DNA of 64,000 nucleotides from Pleurostoma richardsiae (Eukaryota; Ascomycota; Sordariomycetes; Calosphaeriales; Pleurostomataceae), in NCBI GenBank assembly GCA_030052745.1, contig JANBVO010000038.1, forward strand, positions 62,001-126,000, written 5' to 3'. Below the pieces are notes generated by a model. That model worked only from the letters and a program-made list of their open reading frames with translations, searched no databases and had not been told where the DNA came from. This document shows positions 43,504 through 55,800 of the stretch, piece after piece. The position numbers were made by a program, and so were the translations under genes. Numbering within the stretch: position 1 is the stretch's first letter; the number at the start of each line of letters is the position of its first letter.

Positions 43504-45457
43504 TCACAGCTTCAATATACTCATCAAATATGCCTTGAGCCACTGCCCGTCAATTGGTCCAGCAGATCCAAGCAGGCCGTCCGGCCGGAGAACAACTAGC
43601 CCTCCCTTCTCCATCTCGACACCGAACTTCTCGTGCGCAATGCTTGTAGCATCGTAATACGTGTCGCCGAAAGGCTTCGTGCCGATCGCCTCGTAAGGGG
43701 AGCAGCCAACCACCGGGCTGATGGTGATCCACCCGATAGTGCCCTGCGGCTTGAGTTCCTCGTTGGACTCCAAGTGCTTCTCTAGCGCCTTGAGTGAAGG
43801 ACGGGTTGAGTTGACATTCCCGGTGAAGACAACGACCCAGAACTTGCCCAGGTTCCGCGTGATGCGCTGGAATCGAACACTTCGGTTGGTCCCCGGCATA
43901 GCCAGTTCGACATCTGGCGGACGGCTGCCTGGCACGACTGCCAACGGTTGACCAGACGCCTGGTTGAGGATGTTGCTAGGATAGGTGATGCCGAGGCCTG
44001 TATTAAAGGGTGCAGCCTTCTCGAAAAGCTCGCCGAGCGCTAGATACGGATCGGCGCTGGGATCTCCCTTGTACCAGGACGGCCATTTGTGCGACATGAG
44101 CAGGGCGATGTCCTTGTCGTAGTTGATGAGCTGCTGCACGGCGCTCATACGCTCTGGGGAGTACGTCTTGAGCACGCCGTCCTGCGTGATCCCGCGGATC
44201 TGGAGCGCTAGCTTCCACCCCAGGTTGACGGCGTCGTGGATGCCCGTGTTCAGCCCTTGAGCTGCGCCGCTGCTGTGGGTGTGCGCCGCGTCGCCGCAAA
44301 GAAAGATGCGGTCCTTCGCCGAGAAGTCTCGAGCCATACGCTGTCCAATAGTATACCTGGCACTGTCAGCTTCACTTGTTAGATAAGGCTACTCGGAAAG
44401 GGCTTACAAGGTCCACCAGTGGACTTCCTTGAACTTGACGTTGAAAGGCTTCATGCTCTCGATGGCCTCTGCTACCGCGACCTCCTGTGTGATACCGTCC
44501 GGATACTTGGCAGCAATTTCCGGGCTGTACAGGTAGCCAATGCGCGTTGCGCCGTGATCAAGGGGTGCCCACAGAACATTGCCGTGTGTCCGGCTTTCAA
44601 TAGCACTAGTTGACCTCGTCAGGATGCTAACCAGATGGATGGCTCATAGAGTTGGAACCTACCCATACGAGCGGTTGAGCGGCATGTCAGTCTCCACGAG
44701 GCCGTCGATGCGAACCCATTGGTCTTCCGAGGTGTCGCCATCGAAGGGAATACCTGCATGTCTGCGCACAAAACTGCGTCCACCATCGGCACCGACGAGG
44801 TACTTGCTGCAGTGCCGTCAGCCAACTTCTTGTCCAGTTCGTCTATTTGGCTCGCGTAAGTATCTCACCTCTTAAGCTTAAAAGTCTTCTGCGTCTTTCT
44901 GTCTGTGAATGTTGACGTTACTGCGCAGGAGTCGGGTGGCGCAGATTCATCCACTTCGAAGTCGACGCACTCAACCGACTGGTAATAAGAGGCGCCGACT
45001 GCTTCGAGCTTCTCTCGGAAAATGGCTTCAGTGTACATCTGACGGAGCACGAGCGTGAAGTCATACGTCGTGTCACTAATATTCTCCATGAATGTCCAGA
45101 CCCTTCCAGGTATCCTGTTTGGGTGCAGGTTTAGCCAACACGGGTAAGATCTTCTCAGGGGGTGCGTCTGGGTACATGGTCTCACACTCTCTGTCCATCC
45201 TTGTATGTGACGCTGGTCCGGCAAGCGAAACCCAGCTGCAACATCGGCTCTATCAGGTCGAGCTGGTCGAGCTGTTCCGTGGTTCGGGGGAATAGCGCGA
45301 TAGCGCGTCCGTAGGCATCCTGCGTGTTCTTGTCGTACTGCTCGAGCACACAAGCAGAAACGCCGAATCGCTTGAGCTGATATGCCATCAGAAGGCCTAC
45401 CGGCCCTCCACCCACGATTACCACATCATACTCGGCAACCTCGCCGTCCGCCGCCAT
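43504..45457 (-). CDS. FAD-dependent monooxygenase, phenol 2-monooxygenase-like
   Basis: 570 aa from five exons: 45457-45186, 45114-44869, 44806-44663, 44605-44408 and 44356-43504. Introns are 51-71 nt and all close in phase 2. Family members use NADPH and O2 to hydroxylate aromatic or N-heterocyclic rings. FAD binding is shown by YDVVIVGGGPVGLLMAYQL (GxGxxG, residues about 10-28), the YLVGADGGRSFVRR region (about 175-190) and RIFLCGDAAHTH (about 303-313). The C-terminal about 180 residues match the thioredoxin-like domain of phenol hydroxylase-type enzymes (FQRITRNLGKFWVVVFTGN). HxnV of the Aspergillus nicotinate pathway belongs to this general family, so a role on a hydroxylated pyridine or piperidone is possible but not proven. 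Two GATA-type sites lie within 80 bp upstream. Confidence 0.9.
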
Positions 45458-45495
45458 CCTGATCTTGTTGTCCCTCAGGTCTGACCCCTTTGGGC

Positions 45496-45501
45496 CTATC
45501 T
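45496..45501 (-). promoter_or_regulatory. GATA-factor-like site AGATAG upstream of the monooxygenase gene
   Basis: HGATAR match about 40 bp upstream of the ATG at 45457. It is one of two within 80 bp. Confidence 0.3.
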
Positions 45502-45530
45502 CACTTGGCCAGTACTTTGACTATGCGATT

Positions 45531-45536
45531 TGATAA
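45531..45536 (+). promoter_or_regulatory. GATA-factor-like site TGATAA upstream of the monooxygenase gene
   Basis: HGATAR match about 75 bp upstream of the ATG at 45457 and 30 bp from a second site. Closely spaced pairs are typical of AreA-controlled promoters. Confidence 0.35.
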
Positions 45537-46710
45537 GGGAAATAAAGCAACGTAGAGAAGTGGCTTAGGTCAAAAGTATGTAACTTCGAGTCTTCCGAGT
45601 TAGAACTGTTTACCTTCCCTAATGAAGACTATTTTCGTAGGTTTTCTTTGACATTATATTCACAATATGACTTTGAGCCCATGTCATCGGCCTCGGCCGA
45701 TGGGTGTTAAGTGGTTCGAGACTAAGAGCCCCCACCGGACACAACGGCGAAGTCACCTGCGCTTGGCCGGGTTTTGGCCCCTATGGATGCCTATAGGGGA
45801 CACTTGCTCAAACAGTACGTCGGCATACCTACCAGGTAGTCAGGTCGTAATTAAAACATGTTGTGCCAATAGAACTACGGGGACAGATCTACAGGTTTAA
45901 CTCAGTTGCGATCATTGCGGAACATAGAAGGCCAGCTACGCGCGATCGTCTGGAAATTTTCTATGGGTGGCCTATTAGAAAGGATTCCGGTCAGGTCTAT
46001 GCTAGAGTTTGGTGTCTTCTAATTCTCTGTAATTAGACAGCGAGTGAAGCAGTCCGTTCCCAAACAATTGGTGGAGGCTTCCACCTGGAGTTCGGTATCA
46101 TTGGTGTACAGAGTACCTGTTCTGAAGACCCAAGCTGGTAGTTTGGCGTCTTATCGCGGTCTTCTCCGATCTCCCAACTTACGTGCGGGCCTCATGTTGC
46201 CCTTTAGCAGAATCCTTATCCCCCGACGGCCGTACACGTAGAATTCACGACCAACCAAACCCTAACCCGAGCTGAGTTCCGCCTCATTGAGGTTGTTAGT
46301 TAATGATCATCTCGACGGACTATATTCTTTGTAAATATTATGAATGAAGGCGGTCGAGACTCGAACACCTATTAACTGCCCACATAATGACTATTCTTCC
46401 TATTTGAGCAGGGGTAGCTATTTGTGACTTGACTCCTCCGCGAGGCATTCTCGACACAAACAGCCAGAAACGAACGGACATCACCTCTGAATTTATCAAG
46501 TATGATATAAGCCTATGGGTTAGTGCAAGGCATACAATATCGAGGGTTCCAACTCTCGAATTGAAATAATTATCAGACATAGATGGTAGTATTCTAGACT
46601 ATAGTTGTCTGATGAATGCCATCGCCAGCAAACAACAGTGCCAGCTACTGTTACATTTTTTTCGCAGTTCATAACGTATATCGTCTCAGCAGCTCTTATT
46701 GGAAATAACT

Positions 46711-48795
46711 CTACAATACCCCCAACCAACCAGAAGGATATCCGCCCACACGGGATCTCGCGAGAACAACGACCATCGTGCTATCTCGCACCACTGGCGC
46801 TGGTGTTTGTGACCTTGCATCTCTCTGGATTGGTTTCGGAGCCGACGCCGTAGCCTTGAAACGATAAACGGCTTCATCGACGCCGGCCACCCGCTCCATA
46901 CTTATAGCCTCGGAAGACAAAGTGGAGGAGCTCACAGTAATCTCAACAATGGGAGGGCTGCTGACAGGCAACTTCTCCTCGCCACGATCGACAACGATCT
47001 CGCCTTCAATCAATATGCTAAGCGAGCCAGACCCTTCACTGTCTCTGGGAGTAACCTCAGAGTTCTTAACAATCAACTTCGGTCGGTGAGCTCTGCTTAA
47101 GCCATTGGGGGGTGTCAACGACACCGTATCCGACTCGAGCGGCGGAGTCAAAGGCGGTGCGATGCGCCTGTGTGACTGCCCTTCGTATGCGTTCGCCCAC
47201 CTCAGCAGATTGACGTCGTCATATGCCCGGCTCGCAAAGGTCAGACTGACAGGCATGTGCTTATCCTCCATGATGCCCATCGGTATTGAGACAGTAGGAA
47301 TACCAAGGTGCCGTATCGCCCTGTTTCCAGTGCTGTAGAGCACCCCGTTCCGGTACGCGTATGCCGCACCGTCGTCGTCGACGTCTGCATCGGCGGGCCC
47401 GACGTCTCCTGCTGCGGGGAAGACGACGCAGTCGCACTTGTTTTCAGCTAGCCAGACGTCCAGGAGCTGTTCCCGCATTTCTTCGAGTGCTGAGAGGCCC
47501 CTTGCCAGGTCTTTGGTCTCGTATAACGGCGCAGCACGAATATACTCAGCAAGTTGGGTCCAGTGAATCGCATTCCTGGGGTCGAGTTGCTTCAAGTCAG
47601 GTGCAGTCCGCATAGAGTCGGGGTAGATCGAAAGCCCATCCACACCCAGGATATCTGGGAGTTTGGGATCCTTCGTGGATTGAAGGAAGTCGTTCCAGGC
47701 ATGGGCAATTAGCGGCCCTCTTTCTGCGGAGTTCCAGTCGTCTGGCAACCGTGGGCACCCATCCGGAAGGAGACTTGGGTTCTCGTAGGCTGTGACTGCT
47801 GGAAAGTCGGGTACGATAAGAATCTCCGCGCCAAGCGCCTCGAGGTCTTTCTTAGCCTGCTGCCAGAGCTCTTTTACAGCGTCGCAGGTGGTGACCTCTC
47901 TTGCACCCGGCGGTGGCGGCCCGCCGATATAGATTTGTGGCACCGCGATTCGGACACCTTGGAGAGACGTACAAGATTCAATCTGCCTAAGTGAGCCCAG
48001 GCCATCTGGCCACGGCTTCGGCAGCTTCACAAATGGTTGATCTCGCCAGAAATCGCCACCAGTGACGGCGTCGTCCACTGCGATGACCTCCAAGAGCCTG
48101 AGCATATCCTTCATCGTCCGAGTGTGAGGGACCACAACATCGCACGTTGGGTACAGCGGCCAGTTCCCCCGGATTGAGATCCAGCCCCGGGAGGGTGTGT
48201 ATGCCACCAAGGCATTATTCGATGCCGGCGATCGTCCGGATGACACAGTCTCCTCACCCATGCCGAATGCAGCGAATGACGCCGCCGTCGATACACCGGA
48301 GCCGTTTGAAGATCCGGATGCGAATCCGGCGGCAAGGTAGTTGAGATTGTACGGACTCTCCGCGCGCCCGTATATGCCTCGTTGCATGCCGCCGTATGCC
48401 ATCGGCGGCATGTTCGTTCGGCCTATCAGGACGCCTCCCGCCTTTCGAATCTCGTTGACGGTGAAGGCGTCCTCATTGGCGACTAATTCCCTGAAAGCTG
48501 GAGAGCCAGCCGCGACAGTCATGCCTTTGGCCTTGTAGCTGTCCTTGATGGTGTAGGGGATGCCCTCAAGGGGTCGGACCGGTGCGCCAGACACGCGGCG
48601 GTCATCGGACGCGGCCGCCTCATCGAAGACCGAAGTGTTCAGAACGGGGATGGAGTTGAGAGAGACGCCGCGGCAGTCGTAAGCGCTGACTCGGCGGAGG
48701 TACCGGGCGACCAGATCAACGCTTGTGATGGCCCCTGAAGACAGCGCCGCTTGCAGGTCGTCAATGGTGGCTTCTACAACATTCAACCGAGCCAT
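46711..48795 (-). CDS. Amidase-signature family amidase with C-terminal extension
   Basis: 694 aa, single exon. The ATG at 48795 starts MARLNVVEATIDDL. Amidase-signature enzymes cleave carbon-nitrogen amide bonds with a Ser-cisSer-Lys triad. Visible are the Lys in GIPYTIKDSYK (about 84), the cis-Ser in ASGSSNGSG (about 162-163) and the nucleophile Ser in EETVSSGRSPAS (about 186). The downstream RGNWPLYPTCDVVVPHTRTM corresponds to the usual S-x-D-x-x-GP-x-TRT region. The loop motifs differ from the classic GGSSGG form but the triad looks intact. The last about 140 residues (after SLTFASRAYDDVNLLRWANA) form an extra, hydrophilic domain of unknown function. HxnN of the nicotinate pathway is also an amidase. 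Here it could release ammonia from the product of the neighbouring hydrolases. Confidence 0.9.
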   Translation of the reverse strand: MARLNVVEATIDDLQAALSSGAITSVDLVARYLRRVSAYDCRGVSLNSIPVLNTSVFDEAAASDDRRVSGAPVRPLEGIPYTIKDSYKAKGMTVAAGSPAFRELVANEDAFTVNEIRKAGGVLIGRTNMPPMAYGGMQRGIYGRAESPYNLNYLAAGFASGSSNGSGVSTAASFAAFGMGEETVSSGRSPASNNALVAYTPSRGWISIRGNWPLYPTCDVVVPHTRTMKDMLRLLEVIAVDDAVTGGDFWRDQPFVKLPKPWPDGLGSLRQIESCTSLQGVRIAVPQIYIGGPPPPGAREVTTCDAVKELWQQAKKDLEALGAEILIVPDFPAVTAYENPSLLPDGCPRLPDDWNSAERGPLIAHAWNDFLQSTKDPKLPDILGVDGLSIYPDSMRTAPDLKQLDPRNAIHWTQLAEYIRAAPLYETKDLARGLSALEEMREQLLDVWLAENKCDCVVFPAAGDVGPADADVDDDGAAYAYRNGVLYSTGNRAIRHLGIPTVSIPMGIMEDKHMPVSLTFASRAYDDVNLLRWANAYEGQSHRRIAPPLTPPLESDTVSLTPPNGLSRAHRPKLIVKNSEVTPRDSEGSGSLSILIEGEIVVDRGEEKLPVSSPPIVEITVSSSTLSSEAISMERVAGVDEAVYRFKATASAPKPIQRDARSQTPAPVVRDSTMVVVLARSRVGGYPSGWLGVL

Positions 48796-48914
48796 GGTCA
48801 CTTTCGTGAATCTATAACTTCAACTTTCTTATGAGTCTGGGGAGAAGATTCATTGCTCATTAAGAGCTTCTCTCCCTTTATCGCTCCTGTGGACACCGAA
48901 CACCGATCGGCCTA

Positions 48915-48920
48915 CTATCG
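48915..48920 (-). promoter_or_regulatory. GATA-factor-like site CGATAG upstream of the amidase gene
   Basis: HGATAR match about 120 bp upstream of the ATG at 48795. Weak evidence alone. Confidence 0.25.
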
Positions 48921-49510
48921 GAGGCTGTTGCGGCGGGTTTTCGCAATATCTATATTAGCCCGGGGGCGTTTTCGACCTAATTGGTGGATGCACAACAGGG
49001 TGGATGACTTTGGACTCCTGAATGAGCGATATGGGGGAGTACGGAGTCATCTGTCATTATGTTTTGCAGCCAGTCATTGGCGGCGTCAGAGCTGCATACC
49101 TACCTGGGCAGGTAACGAGGACCTTCATAGTCATTACTGCGTATAGTCAGAATGGAGAATTGGCACGTCAACATCCTCGCTTCTTTTTCTCGGCGCACGC
49201 AAGTCTCTTGGCGTGAAGGCTTCCTACACCTATTTTTGCCTCTACTGGTGATTAGCTACTGTCTACTGCAAGCTCGTACGAGTTCGCCGCCCCCTCCCCC
49301 CCTCCCCCAACTTTTTTTCATTCCCTCCACACACATCGGATCGCGAGATGACCAGATTCACGATTTTATCTATTCTTAAGCATCTTTCTTGCTTGATTTA
49401 ACTCTGTTCGGTTCACGGTTACGTTTGGTAAATAGATCTGGTTCTAAGGTATGTATCTATATAAAATATGCCTTGTAATTGTTTAAGTTGCTTGATTTAT
49501 CTTATTAACT

Positions 49511-49625
49511 CTCTGGTTGGCCTTCCGGCTGTCCCTCCTGGCTGGCCCTCTGGCTATCTCTCTGGCTGTCTATTTCCTTGGCTATCCTTCTGGTTGTTTT
49601 CCTGGTTGTTTCCCTGGCTCCTAAG
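49511..49625. repeat. Imperfect CTGG(C/T)TNT short-period repeat
   Basis: About ten diverged units of 12-16 nt such as CTCTGGCTATCT, CTCTGGCTGTCT, TTCTGGTTGTTT and TCCTGGTTGTTT. On the minus strand this reads as an Arg/Thr/Gln/Ser-rich low-complexity string, probably not a gene. Confidence 0.7.
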
Positions 49626-49762
49626 ACCTTCCTGGGTAAAAAAAGCGCCGCTCTTTCGCCTCTCAAACTATATAACAACATCTGCTGCGTGATCTCGAAT
49701 TCAGTCTTGAATACCACATCAGCAGTAGCAGAGCCATGTTTCTCCCAATGTCTTATTACTTG

Positions 49763-50588
49763 CTATGAGAGGACACTAGACTTGGGCAGGTTCTTCAGAA
49801 TTACCAGAGGACCCAGAACCCAGGTACTTGTTTCACGATTGTAAGCCTTGGTGTTTTGTTCTCCCCCATCCACCACACTTCCCTCGTCGGCTCTCGCCTC
49901 CATTATCACGGTCTTTGCATCGCCACAGTTGGCTGCGGCCGCTTCGACACCAGCCAACTGTGCTCCAAAGCCGCTGGTTTGGTAGCTACTGAACTTCCAA
50001 GCTGGAACCTTAGAGTAGAAGAGGTCGTCAAGCTCCTCCAGGCTCCGCTTGCCAGTTTCAGGAAGCAGGAAGAAGCACCACATGACTGCGAGGAAAGAGA
50101 ACGAACCATAGATGAACCCGACACGTCCTTTGAGCCCACCATATCCCTCATTCTGCATATAGGGGTTGACGAAGGTGATGAGCACCGAGACGCAGAGGCC
50201 AATGAACGTGCCGATCATGATGGTCTTTTCACGCAGCTGCAGCGTTGGTGTCTCGGAGGTGACGATCCAGACAATGGAGGCACCGTCAGCAACTGTCGTC
50301 GACCTCGTAATAATACAGAAGACTCTCAACTCACCAGCCGCTCCAGCCTGTTGCGAGGAAGAACTTCCAGATGAATAGCGCAGCCAACGCGCCCTTCATA
50401 GCGTTCTGGTCATTGGCGAGCCCGAAGCCTGTTATCCCTGAAATGATGTACATGCATGACCCCATGATGAAGGCCGACGCAATCATGATCCATCGCCTTC
50501 CGAGCCGATCTGGAAAGTAGAAGGTGAAGGAGCTCGACGTGGTCGTGGTAAGGACGAGAAGCACCTGGATTTGGTACGTGTTATTCAC
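49763..50588 (-). pseudogene. MFS sugar-type transporter, C-terminal remnant
   Basis: Two neighbouring open stretches match the C-terminal half of a fungal sugar-porter family transporter. The first (50588-50331) has DRLGRRWIMIASAFIMGSCM. The second (about 50329-49763) has IVWIVTSETPTLQLREKTIM, then NEGYGGLKGRVGFIYGS and the PETGKRSLEELDDLF signature. Transmembrane segments 1 to about 6 are missing. Only about 580 bp remain before the next gene, too little for the lost half. The intron between the two stretches cannot be closed with a normal length (only about 31 nt keeps frame). I read it as a truncated gene. Its last state may have been a transporter for the cluster's substrate, or an unrelated sugar permease. 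Confidence 0.7.
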
Positions 50589-51165
50589 CCCGATGGTCTA
50601 TACAGTTCATCTTTGTACGAAGGGGCTGTGCTCCCTGGTTGATCGTACGATACAGATCATCGAACTGAAGAACATCAGCATAAAGTTGCATCTTCGAAGC
50701 ACTGTTATCGTCATTTTCAGGTCTCGCCTTCTGAAGAGTTTCCTGTAGCGATGGAGCAACAGTATCACAACTTGATGCATCGTTTGGTAACTTGGCTCAA
50801 TCACTACGTCACCATCACCTCTGATATGTATAAGAAGATGACAAAGGAAGGAGGTATCCAGAAGCTGAACTCGACCTTCGGAGGTAGAGTTTCTTGCTGG
50901 GAGAGCGACGATCAGGAAGTCCGCCAAATTACAAGGAAGGACGACCCTTTCACACGATCAACACGCTACGCCAAGGAGCCGCATATTCTACTCGCGCCTT
51001 CAAGTGCCACGACTTATCCTCGTACCGAAGCTATGCACGTCATAAGTGTCTTTGATTCTAAGAGAGTTGTACATCCGACTGTTAGCATGGTGAAGGTAGT
51101 TGAACTTGGCAAATAGTCTTCTATCAAGAACGAAATGCCATATTACTGCAGGACTATGGCTCTCC
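50589..51165. other. Intergenic between the transporter remnant and the esterase gene
   Basis: About 580 bp. One minus-strand open frame of about 70 codons (with TLQKARPENDDNSASKMQLY) is protein-like but unrecognised. No transporter-like N-terminal sequence was found here. Confidence 0.4.
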
Positions 51166-53939
<2,774 letters not shown>

Positions 53940-54677
53940 AATGCCGGCACAGCCGGCATGCAGGGCCTTATACACAGGAAGGCCGGGATGAATGCAACGC
54001 AGTGGCCTCCTTCCATCAGCACCCGTGAAGAGCGGACAGGCACGAGCTACCCTTGCACCATGGACTATCCCGTCCGACGTACGATGCTCCACCACTTCGC
54101 AGCCCAGGCGGCCACCGACCATGCAAGTGGCGTCCCGCAGCCGGCACAGCTGCCGACTTTGGTGAAGTACAATGTGTTTAACGCACTCGGGCGTAATGCG
54201 GCCGCTCTGGGTATCTATTGCACGAAGTGGCTGCTTTGTGATTCCATGTCGCCGTTCGGCTCGACGGGGCCTCTCGCAGCCTCTGACATACTAGAGGCAC
54301 TGCCCGGTAGCACCTGTCCTGACAGCCTACGGCCGACGGCGCTGCAGCTGACTGTTCCCCATCGGCCCTGGATAGACCTGTTCCCGCTGCCGCGGATGCG
54401 AGACAACATACTCCTTGCGACGATGGACACACGGCAGCTTAATGGGAGGGAGCTATGCTTCGACATGGTCGAGGCCTACGGCACAACCAGCGCCGGACCT
54501 GAGGATCCACTGCTCCTCGTCTGGGGCGAGCCGTGGGATCCCTACGGCTGGGAGGCAAGCGTGGCATTTCTGCGGAAGTGGGGTTGGCTGCTCCGTGGGT
54601 GTCGTGAGATTCTTGAGTCGACCAACCACTGGCGCGAGCTGAGGGGAGAAATGAAGCTGGACTTCAGTGGTTTGTAA
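53940..54677 (+). CDS. DUF3425 domain protein lacking a bZIP region
   Basis: At least 205 aa from the ATG at 54061 (MDYPVRRTMLHHF); 53958 and 53988 are in-frame alternatives. DUF3425 is usually C-terminal to a bZIP domain in fungal transcription factors. It is visible as VPHRPWIDLFPLPRMRDNIL, LVWGEPWDPYGWEASVAFLR and KWGWLLRGCREILESTNHW. No basic region or leucine zipper is found upstream. It is either a stand-alone DUF3425 protein, which fungi also have, or a truncated regulator. The 5' limit is therefore uncertain. Confidence 0.7.
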   Translation, partial: NAGTAGMQGLIHRKAGMNATQWPPSISTREERTGTSYPCTMDYPVRRTMLHHFAAQAATDHASGVPQPAQLPTLVKYNVFNALGRNAAALGIYCTKWLLCDSMSPFGSTGPLAASDILEALPGSTCPDSLRPTALQLTVPHRPWIDLFPLPRMRDNILLATMDTRQLNGRELCFDMVEAYGTTSAGPEDPLLLVWGEPWDPYGWEASVAFLRKWGWLLRGCREILESTNHWRELRGEMKLDFSGL

Positions 54678-55230
54678 TAGGCGATAGTTATGGTGGCTAA
54701 GGTAGTCAACAGGTCTAGGGGCTCTAACAAGGCCGACTCAGACCATGCGTTCAGTCATGAGAATTATCATCCTCGTTGGATTGTTGTGAGGAGGGGGACT
54801 CAGCTGCCAAAGCTGGCTGTATGATTCATAGTGTTTCGCGCAGTTTCGGAGCAGACTTCTTTTGACAACCTCCTCATCCAGTCTGACTTTGTTGCATGTC
54901 CTGAAGGCTGTGTTACCCGCGATGCTACTGCCACGGAGTCACAACTTACGTTCAGTGTCTCACCCCAGGGGCTACGGTGTCTCGACAGATGAGATGGTCG
55001 AAGGTAGAACAGGACAATTAAATGAGCTAACAGGACGGAAGACAGGATAGTCTACAATCCTTCAATTCATATCGTATACCCACTGCACAAGCTGCCAGAG
55101 GAGGGCTCCCGTATGCCCTCCATCACCACACATATCTTTTCTGCCGAGCTGGATACTGCGACAAATAGCCACCCGTCCTCAAATCCCCATACAGCAATTC
55201 ATCCCGCCGTCTCCTTTTCATTTCCTGCTC
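54678..55230. other. Intergenic region
   Basis: About 550 bp without recognised features. Confidence 0.4.
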
Positions 55231-55612
55231 TCACTCCATCCGCTCCAGCCACTCCATCTCCCACTCCTCGTACCCCCGCTGTACCATCAAGCCATCCATC
55301 CTCCACTTCCGCTGCATTTCCTCCTCCAGAATCCTCTCCTTCTCTGCTGGTTCCCGCTCGGCATTCCTCTGGGCTAACTCTAGCCTGCCATCGTTATAAC
55401 CCAACTCGGATGGTCTCGTCATCTGCCGCACCATCCGCTCCGCCCATGCGGCGTCCAATCCACCTGAGTTCGTCCGCGTCAGGGGCACCTGCCCCGAGTC
55501 TATGCGGAACTTGAGCTTCGGCCTTGATTTTCCCCTTGTCTTTCGGGTTTATTTGCACTGGCTGCGCTGTGCCCATGCTTACGACCAGACTTCCCCTTGT
55601 TTGCGCTTGCAC
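55231..55612 (-). pseudogene. Possible relic of a hydrophilic, helical protein gene
   Basis: Two overlapping minus-strand frames look like one protein out of step. One (55612-55394) has RGSLVVSMGTAQPVQINPKD. The other (ending 55231) has LKFRIDSGQVPLTRTNSGG, then GLDAAWAERMVRQMTR and a Glu/Arg-rich helix (LAQRNAEREPAEKERILEEE). A frameshift or an unseen intron near 55510 would be needed. I do not recognise the family. It could also be a real small gene starting inside the second frame. Confidence 0.3.
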
Positions 55613-55800
55613 TTGTGAGCGGGCTATTTCGTCGTCGCTCTCGTCGTCACTTGCAGGTCAACGGTCAGCTGCCGCATAGTAGTAGACAAGGTGATAAAGT
55701 GAGATATCAGTCAAATACGAGCCCTGAGAACACATATTCATATCAGTTGATGGGGAAGATGTTTGCATTCTACAGACAGTTCACTTCTGTAACCTAAAAG

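Larger units (their letters stand above)
45458..46710. other. Intergenic between the monooxygenase and amidase genes
   Basis: About 1.25 kb, more AT-rich from about 46280 to 46700. I see no gene. Short open frames on the minus strand lack recognisable features. It carries the promoter of the monooxygenase gene and the 3' flank of the amidase gene. Confidence 0.45.
48796..49762. other. Intergenic between the amidase gene and the transporter remnant
   Basis: About 970 bp. It contains a C-rich tract near 49290-49310 and a low-complexity imperfect repeat near 49511-49625. No gene is supported. Confidence 0.45.

Noticed and set aside
43504-45457. Broken monooxygenase because its frame is interrupted several times
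   Set aside because: Four introns of 51-71 nt close exactly in phase 2, giving an intact 570-aa enzyme.
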